The notes: generated from the letters alone by a model not told the origin. 32,664 nt of DNA from Candidatus Magasanikiibacteriota bacterium (GCA_903837125.1 CAILTG010000075.1:1-32664); one strand, 5' to 3'. Shown: positions 24,555-31,964, numbered from the stretch's first letter. Program-made: numbers and translations.

Positions 24555-26066
24555 TTATTTTAATAAATAATGAGCTCCAATACTCTTTTTTCTAGCCAAA
24601 GCGGCTTTAGTTATCAATATGGCAACTTGGCATAAATTTTGCAATTCAATAATTTCCTTATTAAGGCCTTTTTTTAATATTTTATTAATATTTTTATGAT
24701 AGTTATTTAATTTTTTTAAAGCTTCGGTCAATTTTTTAGTTTCTCTAATTATACCAACATTTTTCCACATTAACGTTTGTAGGTTGATTTTTATAGCCTT
24801 AATTTTTGGATTAACTGTTTTGTTAATTTTCAGTTTGGAGTTTTTTGTTGGTAGATGATAAATGATAGATGATAAATTTTTTACAAATCTTGTGGCTGAA
24901 CTAACAGCACGGGAACCAAAGACCAAACATTCAAGTAGAGAATTGGAAGCTAACCTGTTGGCTCCATGAACACCAGTGTGAGCAACTTCACCAAAGGCAT
25001 AAAGACCTTTGATATTTGTTTCTCCATAAGAATTAGTATGTACACCGCCGCAAGTGTAATGGGCAGCAGGGGCAATAGGGATTAAATCTTTATCCATTAA
25101 AATACCAAACCACCATAATTCATTGTAAAGATAGGGGAATCTGTTTTTTATGTATTCAGTACCTTTGTGTCTAAGATCTAAATATATTTTATTTTTTTTC
25201 ATTTCTTCAAAAATAGCCCGACTAACAATATCGCGTGGAGCTAAGTCTTTTAGTTCGTGGTATTTATTCATAAAGGCTACACCCTTATTGTTTTTTAAGA
25301 TACCACCTTCACCGCGAACAGTTTCAGAAATTAGAAATGTTGGTTTGCCGGGAATATTTAACGCGGTGGGATGGAATTGAATGAATTCCATGTCTTGTAT
25401 TTTTGCGCCAGCGCGCGCTGCCATGGCTACACCATCACCAGTGGCGATTTTCGGATTGCAGTTTCTAGAGTAAACCTGAGCTGATCCACCAGTGGCTAGA
25501 ATGATGGCCTTACTATAAAAAATATCAACAGTATTTTTTTCTTTGTCTAAAACTATGGCCCCATAGCAAATTTGATTTTGGACAATCAAATCAATAGCCA
25601 GATGTGATTCAAAAGTTTTTATATTTTTGTTATGGCGTACCTGAAAAATTAGGGCGCGCTCAATTTCACGGCCTGTGGTATCTTTGGCATTGGCGATTCT
25701 TCTTTCACTGTGTCCGCCTTCTTTGGTTAAAATTAATTTATTATTGAGTTGATTAAAAGCGACGCCTAATTTAATCAATTTTTTAATTTGTTTAGGTGCT
25801 TCTTTAACCATTATTTCTACAGCATTTTTATCATTCAAATAGCAACCAGCTTTTAAAGTATCTTCAAGATGTTTTTTAAAACTGTCTTTTTTATCTAAGA
25901 CGGCCGCGATTCCACCTTGAGCATAATTAGAGTTGCTTTCCATTAGTTCTTTTTTGGTTACAATTGCAACTTTGCCGAATTTTGAAGCTTCTAAGGCAAA
26001 ATTCAGCCCGGCAATACCGGAACCGATTACTAAGAATTCAAAATGAAGTATGTTTGTTTTTTTCAT
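24555..26066 (-). CDS. nadB: L-aspartate oxidase
   Basis: This 503-residue flavoprotein oxidises L-aspartate to iminoaspartate, the first step of de novo NAD synthesis. The FAD-binding motif GSGIAGLNFA is near the N-terminus. Family motifs NYAQGGIAAV, HSERRIANAKD, QFHPTAL, ETVRGEGGIL, RDIVSRAI, AAHYTCGGV and HGANRLASNSLLEC are present. The start is ATG 26066, followed by KKTNILHFEFLVIGSG; an ATG three codons upstream lies in repeat DNA. A short extra segment, NLSSIIYHLPTKNSKLKINKT, between the catalytic part and the helical C-terminal domain is encoded by 7-bp repeat DNA. Known enzymes use oxygen or fumarate as electron acceptor. It supplies iminoaspartate directly to the NadA domain encoded upstream. 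Confidence 0.94.
   Translation of the reverse strand: MKKTNILHFEFLVIGSGIAGLNFALEASKFGKVAIVTKKELMESNSNYAQGGIAAVLDKKDSFKKHLEDTLKAGCYLNDKNAVEIMVKEAPKQIKKLIKLGVAFNQLNNKLILTKEGGHSERRIANAKDTTGREIERALIFQVRHNKNIKTFESHLAIDLIVQNQICYGAIVLDKEKNTVDIFYSKAIILATGGSAQVYSRNCNPKIATGDGVAMAARAGAKIQDMEFIQFHPTALNIPGKPTFLISETVRGEGGILKNNKGVAFMNKYHELKDLAPRDIVSRAIFEEMKKNKIYLDLRHKGTEYIKNRFPYLYNELWWFGILMDKDLIPIAPAAHYTCGGVHTNSYGETNIKGLYAFGEVAHTGVHGANRLASNSLLECLVFGSRAVSSATRFVKNLSSIIYHLPTKNSKLKINKTVNPKIKAIKINLQTLMWKNVGIIRETKKLTEALKKLNNYHKNINKILKKGLNKEIIELQNLCQVAILITKAALARKKSIGAHYLLK
24853..24877. repeat. 7-bp tandem repeat inside nadB (ARATGAT)
   Basis: Three and a half copies of ARATGAT lie in the plus-strand text; on the coding strand they encode LSSIIYHL. 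The 23-base string at 24852-24874 is repeated exactly in the nadB-nadC spacer at 26112-26134, and a four-copy relative sits in nadE. It falls between the two domains of NadB. Confidence 0.75.
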
Positions 26067-26067
26067 G

Positions 26068-26134
26068 TTTATCATTTATCATTTATCATTTATTTATCTT
26101 ACGTATCCGTATAGATGATAAATGATAGATGATA
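26068..26134. repeat. Inverted 7-bp repeat arrays in the nadB-nadC spacer
   Basis: The left arm holds three TTTATCA units (26068-26088). The right arm holds three ARATGAT units (26113-26133). They are inverted relative to each other and can pair around a 24-base loop that contains a small TACG/CGTA hairpin. The structure fills most of the 72-bp spacer and runs into the nadB start region, so it might influence nadB translation or mRNA processing. Confidence 0.65.
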
Positions 26135-26138
26135 TTTA

Positions 26139-27008
26139 TTATTGTATTTTTAAACTCAGATCTAGTGCTTTCGGAGAGTGGGTAAGTGCTCCAATTGAAA
26201 TAACATCCACGCCGGTTTTAGCATATTCTGTAATATTTTTTTCATTAATTCCACCCGAAGCCTCAAAAATCATATTTGGTTTATATTTTGCTAATATTTT
26301 AATAATATTTTTTGTTTCTTTCGGTTTCATATTATCAAACATTATTGCTCCAGGGTTATGTTTAGCAAATTTTAAAGTTTCTTGTTTATTTTTTACTTCA
26401 ATTTCCCAAAAATAGTTTATGGCTTCTAGCTTACTGCTTATAGCATGATTCAGATGATTGTCTTTTATTAAGATCCAATCATAAAGTCCAAGTCGATGGG
26501 TGCCACCGCCACCGATCACAACAGCTTTTTTGTCCAATAATCCTAATGGTGTTTTGCGAGTAGAACAAATTAAAACTTTTTTTCTTGCGAATTTTACTAT
26601 TTTGTTGGTTTCGGTGGCAATGCCAGACATTCGTTGCAGAAGATTTAGAATAGTTCGTTCGGTTTTCAAGATATCCTTTATCCCACCCGTGAGAGCTAAA
26701 ATTTTCTCTCCGGATTTTACCCGTTGTCCATCATTTTTGTATTTTATTCCATGTATTTTGTATTTTGTTAGTAGCCATTTAATTTCTTCTAATCCGGCAA
26801 TAATTCCATTTTGTTTAGCAATAATATTTGCTGTGACCCGTGAATTATCTTTTATTAAAGTATCAGAGGTGATGTCGCTATTACTTCTCAGATCGTCGGC
26901 TAGGCAATTAATTAAATATTTTTTTACTTGGTCAAAATAAACTTCATTTTTTAAAGTTAGTTTTTCTTTTTGATTAAAATATTTTTTTATTATTTGTTGT
27001 TTGTTCAT
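26139..27008 (-). CDS. nadC: Nicotinate-nucleotide pyrophosphorylase (quinolinate phosphoribosyltransferase)
   Basis: This 289-residue enzyme converts quinolinate and PRPP to nicotinate mononucleotide. Motifs: DITSDT at the N-terminal domain, ERTILNLLQRMSGIAT, STRKTPLGLLDKKAVVIGGGGTHRLGL, IKDNHL, EIEVKN, IMFDNM and EASGGI. A short stretch at residues 81-92 (TKYKIHGIKYKN) is encoded by 7-bp tandem repeats and falls just before the DGQRVKSG turn. It overlaps the upstream fused nadA gene by four bases (ATGA). The PRPP substrate would come from Prs encoded downstream in the same strand block. Confidence 0.95.
   Translation of the reverse strand: MNKQQIIKKYFNQKEKLTLKNEVYFDQVKKYLINCLADDLRSNSDITSDTLIKDNSRVTANIIAKQNGIIAGLEEIKWLLTKYKIHGIKYKNDGQRVKSGEKILALTGGIKDILKTERTILNLLQRMSGIATETNKIVKFARKKVLICSTRKTPLGLLDKKAVVIGGGGTHRLGLYDWILIKDNHLNHAISSKLEAINYFWEIEVKNKQETLKFAKHNPGAIMFDNMKPKETKNIIKILAKYKPNMIFEASGGINEKNITEYAKTGVDVISIGALTHSPKALDLSLKIQ
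26739..26766. repeat. 7-bp tandem repeat inside nadC (AAAATAC)
   Basis: On the coding strand the array is AAAATAC, AAAATAC, one degenerate unit ATGGAAT, and AAAATAC: four 7-bp steps, 28 bp. It encodes most of TKYKIHGIKYKN (residues 81-92) in the N-terminal domain, ahead of the conserved turn DGQRV. The frame is kept. Confidence 0.65.
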
Positions 27009-28345
27009 AATAGTAGCATTTTGTCTAAACTTTTTTTGGCTTTGGTAATTATTTTTTTATCCAATTTAACGATTTGGTTTTTTCTGGGATTTTTTAAAGC
27101 AATTAAAATATCTTGTAAAGTAATTTTTTTCATGTAAGGACAGAGATTGCAGGTGCCAATAATATTTTTATCCGGGTGTTCTACGCGCACACGGTCAGAT
27201 AATCCACATTCAGTAATTAACATAATATCTTTGGATTCAGTTTTGTCCACGAAATTTAACAGATCATTGGTGCTACCAGCTAAATCAGCAAAATCAACTA
27301 TGTTGGGATTGCATTCAGTATGCGCTAAAATTTTAGCATTGGGAAATTGTTTTTTGACTTGCAGAATACTGTGAGCATTAAATTTTTCATGAACAATGCA
27401 AGTGCCATTCCAGAGAATTATTTTTTTGCTAGTTAATTTTTGTAAATTTTTGCCCATTAAAATATCTGGTAAAAAAATAATCTCGTCTTGGGGCAGGGAA
27501 TTAATGACTTTTAAGGCGTTGCCAGAAGTACAACAGATGTCACTTTCAGCCTTAACTTTTGCTGTGGTGTTAATATAACAAACTACGGGTCGCCCTGGGT
27601 ATTTTTTCTTAAGTTTTCTTACTTGGGCAGGAGTGATTGAATCTGCTAGAGAGCAACCAGCCAGAGTAGGTACCAGCACTTCTTTTTTAGGATTTAAAAT
27701 TTTGGCGGTTTCGCCCATGAAATAAACTGAACAAAAAATTATTTTTTTGGCTTTACTGGTTTTGGCTATTTTACTTAAAGAGTAAGAATCTCCAAGATAA
27801 TCAGCTACCCCATACATTATGTCTGGGGTTTGGTAAGAATGGGCGAGAATAATAGCGTTTTGTTTTTTCTTTAATTGATTAATTTCTAAAGTTAGAGGTG
27901 CAATTTTTAAACAATCTTCATATGAATAACAAGTTTTTTGTAGATATTCAAAAAGGCGATTGGCTTCGTCGCGAATGGCTGTTCCGGAAATCTTAACCTT
28001 AATCTTAGTTTTTCTTACTTGGTACCCTTTTTCTTTAAATAATTTTTCTGTTAGTTTGTTTCCAGTAAAAACTATATCAAAGTTTCCAACAATTTTTTTA
28101 ACATGCTGTACCCAGCGTAGGTTATTATGAATGTCAGGGATAGCCATAATTTGATATTGGTTATTTTTACCAAGCATGGTTTCAATTATTTTTTTGCGTT
28201 CAACAAAACTATAAGGATTGTCTTTGGTTCCTTTATATTGTGAACTACCAATGCCGATAATAATTTTATCAGCTTTGATTTGTTTAATGGCATCCAAGTG
28301 GCCTTCGTGGAATGGTTGGAAACGGCCAATGAACAGGGCAATCAT
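27005..28345 (-). CDS. nadA: Fusion of NMN/NaMN adenylyltransferase and quinolinate synthase NadA
   Basis: This 446-residue protein joins two NAD enzymes. Residues 1-~140 form an archaeal-type NMN adenylyltransferase: GRFQPFHEGH (7-16) holds the HxGH motif, and SGTAIR (120-125) is the second nucleotide-binding motif. Residues ~143-446 are quinolinate synthase: AHSYQTPDIMYGVADYLGDS opens the domain, and the three expected 4Fe-4S ligands appear as Cys231 (LAGCSLADS), Cys316 (NGTCIVHEKF) and Cys399 or Cys402 (GTCNLCPYM). The NadA half makes quinolinate from iminoaspartate and dihydroxyacetone phosphate. The other half adenylates the mononucleotide formed by NadC. No frameshift or internal stop separates the domains. 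It overlaps nadC by four bases. I do not recall this fusion as a standard one. Confidence 0.92.
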   Translation of the reverse strand: MIALFIGRFQPFHEGHLDAIKQIKADKIIIGIGSSQYKGTKDNPYSFVERKKIIETMLGKNNQYQIMAIPDIHNNLRWVQHVKKIVGNFDIVFTGNKLTEKLFKEKGYQVRKTKIKVKISGTAIRDEANRLFEYLQKTCYSYEDCLKIAPLTLEINQLKKKQNAIILAHSYQTPDIMYGVADYLGDSYSLSKIAKTSKAKKIIFCSVYFMGETAKILNPKKEVLVPTLAGCSLADSITPAQVRKLKKKYPGRPVVCYINTTAKVKAESDICCTSGNALKVINSLPQDEIIFLPDILMGKNLQKLTSKKIILWNGTCIVHEKFNAHSILQVKKQFPNAKILAHTECNPNIVDFADLAGSTNDLLNFVDKTESKDIMLITECGLSDRVRVEHPDKNIIGTCNLCPYMKKITLQDILIALKNPRKNQIVKLDKKIITKAKKSLDKMLLL

Positions 28346-28361
28346 AAGGTATTGATTTAAA

Positions 28362-28397
28362 CCACCGTCATGAGGCGGGGTCCCGCTTTGGCGGTGG
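28362..28397. repeat. Degenerate GC-rich palindrome in the nadE-nadA spacer
   Basis: An outer stem CCACCG/CGGTGG encloses an inner GCGGG-2 nt-CCCGC hairpin. The string GAGGCGG followed by a TCCCGCTTTGGCGG-type half resembles the 30-bp double-hairpin elements in tsaD and the transglutaminase gene, with a few insertions and substitutions. It is probably a decayed relative, here outside a gene. There is no T tract, so it is not an obvious terminator. Confidence 0.55.
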
Positions 28398-28411
28398 CAG
28401 ATTGAAACAGA

Positions 28412-29146
28412 TTATGCTGAAATTTTACAAAGTGGCGGGGAAATAAGTTTGTGTTTTGAACTGTTTATCATTTGTTTTACTTTTTCCACATCTTTTTTAG
28501 AAAATTTGCTTAAGTTTTTTTTCTTTTTAATTGCCTCTAAAATTTGATCAAGTTTTTCATAAGTAATACCCATTTCAATTTCATCAGTTTGTCCTGCCCA
28601 GAGTCCGGCAGTGGGTGCGCGGTCAATAATTTCTTGGGGGACGCCTAAATATTCGGCTAATTTTTTTACTTCAGTTTTGTATAAATCACCAATTGGCAAA
28701 ATATCTACTCCACCATCGCCGTACTTGGTAAAATATCCAGCCAGTAATTCACTTTTGTTTCCAGTGCCTAAAACCAGACCGTTAATTTTATTGGCTTTGG
28801 CGTAAAGAATTGACATGCGGATGCGAGCCTTGAGGTTTCCTGTAATCTTTTGGTCTTGTGATTTTATTATTTTTTGGTAGCTCTCCAAAATAGTTGATAA
28901 ATGATAAATGATAAATGATAAATTTAATTTTTTACAAACTAATTTTGCTAAACTTAAATCTTGTTTAATATTAGAAGAGGAGGGGAGAATGAGAATGTGG
29001 ACTTTTTTATGCCCTAAAGCCTTTACAGCTAAATAGGCCATCACAGCTGAATCCACTCCGCCGGATAGGCCAAGGACTACTGGTTTTTTGCCAGCTTGTT
29101 GTTTAATAAATTTAGTTATTTTTTGGGTAATTTTCTCCTGATTCAT
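28412..29146 (-). CDS. nadE: NAD synthetase, ammonia-dependent type
   Basis: This 244-residue enzyme amidates nicotinate adenine dinucleotide to NAD. It has the PP-loop LSGGVDSA (27-34), then GNLKARIRMSILY, GTGNKSE, KYGDGGVDILPIGDLYKT and the late RAPTAGLW(A)GQTDE. There is no N-terminal nitrilase/glutaminase domain, so free ammonia is the expected nitrogen donor. Residues around LSFIIYHLST are encoded by four copies of a 7-bp repeat, in the strand following the PP-loop subdomain. It is the first gene of the nad block. A TAGAAT box eight bases ahead of the ATG, with TTCCCA 17 bp upstream, could give a nearly leaderless mRNA, but this is weak. Confidence 0.95.
   Translation of the reverse strand: MNQEKITQKITKFIKQQAGKKPVVLGLSGGVDSAVMAYLAVKALGHKKVHILILPSSSNIKQDLSLAKLVCKKLNLSFIIYHLSTILESYQKIIKSQDQKITGNLKARIRMSILYAKANKINGLVLGTGNKSELLAGYFTKYGDGGVDILPIGDLYKTEVKKLAEYLGVPQEIIDRAPTAGLWAGQTDEIEMGITYEKLDQILEAIKKKKNLSKFSKKDVEKVKQMINSSKHKLISPPLCKISA
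28895..28922. repeat. 7-bp tandem repeat inside nadE (TGATAAA x4)
   Basis: Four perfect copies of TGATAAA, 28 bp, lie within the coding region. On the coding strand all three frames of this repeat read through as permutations of LSFIIYH, whereas the opposite strand carries stop codons. The encoded peptide NLSFIIYHLST parallels NLSSIIYHLPT in NadB. Confidence 0.78.
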
Positions 29147-29167
29147 AGCGCGGGTATTCTACCAAAA

Positions 29168-29186
29168 ACTTCCCATTATGGGAAGT
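29168..29186 (-). terminator. Terminator between the PAP2 gene and nadE
   Basis: A perfect 8-bp stem (ACTTCCCA with TGGGAAGT) has a 3-nt loop, followed on the minus strand by a five-T run. It lies 30 bases after the stop of the PAP2-like gene and just ahead of nadE, so it probably separates their transcripts. Confidence 0.65.
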
Positions 29187-29215
29187 CTAATTTTATACAC
29201 TACATTTTGGTATTA

Positions 29216-29878
29216 TCAGAGTCTCATGTACCTGTAATCTTTTTTAAATAACCATAAAGAAATATGGTAGATACCGTAACTGATAAAAAATGCCGAAAAA
29301 ACATCAATTGAATAATGCAGATGTCCTAAAAGAGTGACTGTACCTAAGATTATTGAAAAAGACAAAAAAATTATCCGTAAATATTTATTTTTCCAAAAAA
29401 TGAGTGCCATGAGGAAGGGGAGTCCGGTGTGTGCTGAAAAAAATAAATCACCGGTAAAGGTAAAAAAACGGGCAATACTAGTTGGTGAAATAATTGCTGC
29501 TTGTGGTTGTGGACCAATATGAGTGAGACAAATAAAAATAGAACGAATGATAATAAAGAGACTTAAACTTTTAATAATAAAAGGAGCATTGTGTGGTTTC
29601 CAAAGCAGTAAGCCAGCTACGAAAGCAAAGAAAATGACAATGCCATAAACAAAAATACCATCAACATCAAAAGTGGGAATGTTGTCCAAAATGATATCAC
29701 GGACAGAACTACTGGCATGCTCTGTGGCATAGGTGCCAGCAAAATAATTGATTGTCAAGCTAATAACAAACAGAAACAAAGCTGAAGCAATTGCTAGGGC
29801 CATTTCTTTGTGATGCCATTTTGTTAAGGTAGTAAAAAATCCCTGAGGTTGTTTATCTGAAAGTGTTTTTGGCTGCAT
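29216..29878 (-). CDS. PAP2-type membrane phosphatase / sphingomyelin synthase-like
   Basis: This 220-residue integral membrane protein has about six hydrophobic helices. The motif pair GDLFFSAHT (about two thirds along) and GHLHYSIDV (near the C-terminus) matches the PAP2_C/sphingomyelin-synthase-like subgroup, where the His of the first motif and the His and Asp of the second form the active site. It probably dephosphorylates or transfers headgroups on lipid phosphates or polyprenyl carriers; the lipid substrate cannot be read from sequence. It has its own 180-bp upstream region, in which I see no convincing promoter, and a terminator after it, so it appears to be a separate unit from the nad genes. 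Confidence 0.75.
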   Translation of the reverse strand: MQPKTLSDKQPQGFFTTLTKWHHKEMALAIASALFLFVISLTINYFAGTYATEHASSSVRDIILDNIPTFDVDGIFVYGIVIFFAFVAGLLLWKPHNAPFIIKSLSLFIIIRSIFICLTHIGPQPQAAIISPTSIARFFTFTGDLFFSAHTGLPFLMALIFWKNKYLRIIFLSFSIILGTVTLLGHLHYSIDVFSAFFISYGIYHISLWLFKKDYRYMRL

Positions 29879-30060
29879 ATATGCATTAATACGAAAGAAA
29901 GAAGGTTTTTGGTGCTTAACCTGTGAGATTTTTAAGAGTATTGTTATTGTATTTTACAAGACAAATAGTTTTTTGTCTACCAACTGGACTTTTTTAGCAA
30001 ACTTTTGTGGTAGAATTGATGGTGCAGTTGCAAATGGTTGAGATTGACGAGGTTTAAATA
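29879..30060. other. Intergenic region between PAP2 gene and permease
   Basis: This 182-bp stretch holds no credible gene. A weak 7-bp hairpin (AGACAAA/TTTGTCT at 29959-29978) is present. It receives the 3' end of the permease operon and should contain the PAP2 promoter; no box pair with good spacing stands out. Confidence 0.5.
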
Positions 30061-31023
30061 TTATTTAATTAGAAAATTAAATAAATACCCTGTAAAGATA
30101 ATACCAATTCCTACTATTGAAGCAAAAATTATAATCAACTTAGTTTTCATTACTTTCTTCAAAATCATAAACTCTGGAAGAGATAGAGCAGTTACAGCCA
30201 TCATAAAAGCAAGTGTGGTTCCAATGGCCACACCTTTTTCAGTTAAGGCACTTACCAAGGGAATTACCCCTGCGGCGTTAGAATAAAGCGGAATGCCAAT
30301 AAGTACAGCCAATGGCACGGCATACCATTTATCTGCTCCCGCATATTTGGCCAAAAAGTCTGCTGGCACATAGCCGTGTATCAAAGCTCCAACACCAATA
30401 CCAATTAAAATATATGGCCAGACTTTTTTAACAATGTCCCAAGTATAGCTTTTGGCATAGTTTAATCTCTGTGGCCAATTCATTTGTGGAAGTTTAATAG
30501 CATTTTTAGCTTGGTTTTGACGGACAAAATCAGCCAGTAAATGTTCTACTGGTAATTCACCAATAATTAAACCCGAAACAATAGCAATAATTACCCCACT
30601 TAAAACATAAATAGTGGCTATCTTCCAACCAAACATACCAAACAATAATACCAAAGCAACTTCGTTAACCATTGGTGAAGATACTAAAAAGGAAAAAGTG
30701 ACCCCGAGTGGCACACCTACTTCCACAAAGCCTAAAAACAAAGGTACCGCACTACAAGAACAGAATGGGGTAATAATGCCAAACAAGGCGGCCAGAATAT
30801 TACCAATGATTTTGTGTTTATGGGATAAAATATTGCGGATTTTTTCTGCTGGTAAAAACGAACGGATTATTGAAACGGCAAAAATGATAATCCCGAGCAA
30901 AATAAATATTTTAATTGTGTCAAAGATAAAAAAATTAACCGCACTCGCCAACAATGTTTTGGGTGCAATACTAAAAACTGAATAAGACAGCCAGTCGGCT
31001 AATAGTTGAATTGGGTAAAACAT
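30061..31023 (-). CDS. Permease with CxC motif (ArsP/DUF318 family)
   Basis: This 320-residue protein has about eight to ten membrane helices in two halves. The first half carries TPFCSCSAVPLF with Cys88 and Cys90, the hallmark of the PF03773 permeases, and the second half has IPLYSNAAGVIPL. Members such as ArsP export trivalent organoarsenicals; others are linked to metal resistance. The start is ATG 31023, one base after the stop of the thioredoxin-like gene, in preference to an ATG 10 codons earlier that overlaps it. Its position behind an ArsR-type regulator and a thioredoxin-like protein supports a metalloid or metal efflux role, but the ion is not determined. Confidence 0.88.
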   Translation of the reverse strand: MFYPIQLLADWLSYSVFSIAPKTLLASAVNFFIFDTIKIFILLGIIIFAVSIIRSFLPAEKIRNILSHKHKIIGNILAALFGIITPFCSCSAVPLFLGFVEVGVPLGVTFSFLVSSPMVNEVALVLLFGMFGWKIATIYVLSGVIIAIVSGLIIGELPVEHLLADFVRQNQAKNAIKLPQMNWPQRLNYAKSYTWDIVKKVWPYILIGIGVGALIHGYVPADFLAKYAGADKWYAVPLAVLIGIPLYSNAAGVIPLVSALTEKGVAIGTTLAFMMAVTALSLPEFMILKKVMKTKLIIIFASIVGIGIIFTGYLFNFLIK

Positions 31024-31024
31024 A

Positions 31025-31330
31025 TTAGCATTTACCCCCACAAGAACAGCCACTAGTTTTTGGAGTAGGGTTATTGATAGTTGGTTTTATTAACTCAGGG
31101 TTAGATAACATTGCTTTAATTTCGACAACATCGGGAATACGTCCATAACTCATTACCTGCTCATTTATTACCAACGCTGGAGTACTCATAATGCCATAAT
31201 TTATAATTAGCCCCATATCCGTTACTTTGTTGATTACAGCATCAGAACCCAATTCTTCTACTGCTTTTTGGGCGTTGGCTTCTAACCTTTTGCAATTAGG
31301 ACAGCCTGAACCTAATATTTTAATTATCAT
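31025..31330 (-). CDS. Thioredoxin-like redox-active disulfide protein with Cys-rich tail
   Basis: This 101-residue protein has a thioredoxin fold. It starts directly with MIIKILGSGCPNCK, where Cys10 and Cys13 form the redox CxxC, and has the cis-Pro loop STPALVINE. It matches the small 'redox-active disulfide protein 2' type. An extra tail after residue ~78 ends in GCSCGGKC (Cys95, Cys97 and Cys101), which looks like a metal-binding or metal-handover site. Its start overlaps the regulator gene by 11 bases and its stop is one base before the permease ATG. It probably passes electrons or metal to the permease system. Confidence 0.88.
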   Translation of the reverse strand: MIIKILGSGCPNCKRLEANAQKAVEELGSDAVINKVTDMGLIINYGIMSTPALVINEQVMSYGRIPDVVEIKAMLSNPELIKPTINNPTPKTSGCSCGGKC

Positions 31331-31643
31331 AGCATTTTGGTTTTAAGAATAAATATAAATTATCTAATTGTTTGTTTAAGTTTTTATCATTCAATTCATA
31401 AAAAACTTTTAGACCTTGTTTGTTGGATTTTACCAAACCATATTCTTTCAATATTCCTAAATGATGTGAAGTTAAGTTTTGGGGTAAATCTAAAGCTGGC
31501 CAAATCTCACAGACACATTTAGACCCATCCTTTAACATACATAAAATACGCACTCGGTTTTCCTCGGAGATAATTTTTAGAAAGTCTACTGTTTTTTTAA
31601 TATCGTTTGAGACTTTTTTGTTATTGCAACATTTGATTGGCAT
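31320..31643 (-). CDS. ArsR/SmtB-family metalloregulator
   Basis: This 107-residue winged-helix repressor has the metal motif CVCEI (Cys43 and Cys45), the counterpart of ELCVCDL in arsenic-sensing ArsR, leading into the recognition helix region NLTSHHLGILKEYGLV. Additional cysteines lie at the N-terminus (KCC, residues 5-6) and C-terminus (KPKCYDN) and may complete a metal site. It heads the regulator-thioredoxin-permease operon, and a palindromic operator lies in its own promoter, so autoregulation by metal release is expected. Arsenite or antimonite is the likeliest effector from the CVC motif. Confidence 0.92.
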   Translation of the reverse strand: MPIKCCNNKKVSNDIKKTVDFLKIISEENRVRILCMLKDGSKCVCEIWPALDLPQNLTSHHLGILKEYGLVKSNKQGLKVFYELNDKNLNKQLDNLYLFLKPKCYDN

Positions 31644-31657
31644 AGGTATAATTTAAG

Positions 31658-31686
31658 AGTATATCAATGGTGATTGATATTGTATA
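31658..31686 (-). promoter_or_regulatory. Promoter and operator of the ArsR-type operon
   Basis: A perfect inverted repeat, ATATCAAT-4 nt-ATTGATAT, spans 31661-31680. On the minus strand it fills the 17-bp spacer between TATACA (31686-31681) and TATACT (31663-31658) and overlaps the -10 box. The ATCAA/TTGAT half-sites are of the kind bound by ArsR proteins. Repressor bound here would block RNA polymerase. The start codon is 15 bases after the -10. Confidence 0.78.
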
Positions 31687-31759
31687 CCAAAAACAAATAT
31701 AGTACAAGTGTTGAATAATTTTTTAATTGGTTTTGATTTCTTCCTGAGGGTATAAAAAA

Positions 31760-31779
31760 CTTCGCTATAATAAGTGAAG
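31760..31779 (-). terminator. Terminator-like hairpin without an assigned gene
   Basis: The stem CTTCGCT/AGTGAAG (7 bp, one G-T pair, 6-nt loop) is followed on the minus strand by six T residues and on the plus strand by C and four T residues. No annotated gene reads into it from the right on the minus strand, so it may end a small untranslated RNA or be fortuitous. Confidence 0.4.
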
Positions 31780-31964
31780 CTTTTCGACGTAGGGTCAGTC
31801 AGAACGCTTGGCAAACTTTTTACTTGAGTACATTTTACAAATATAGGTAGATAAGTTTGTCTAACAATGTGTAGTTTTTCATTATTTTATGATAGTAGTT
31901 CAATTCATGGTTGGAAGTCATCTTTTACCTCTATTAGTATGTGTATATATTCTTGCAAAAAAAA

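Noticed and set aside
24850-28925. Repeat arrays as a CRISPR
   Set aside because: The units are 7 bp, directly tandem, lie inside genes, and have no spacers or cas genes nearby.
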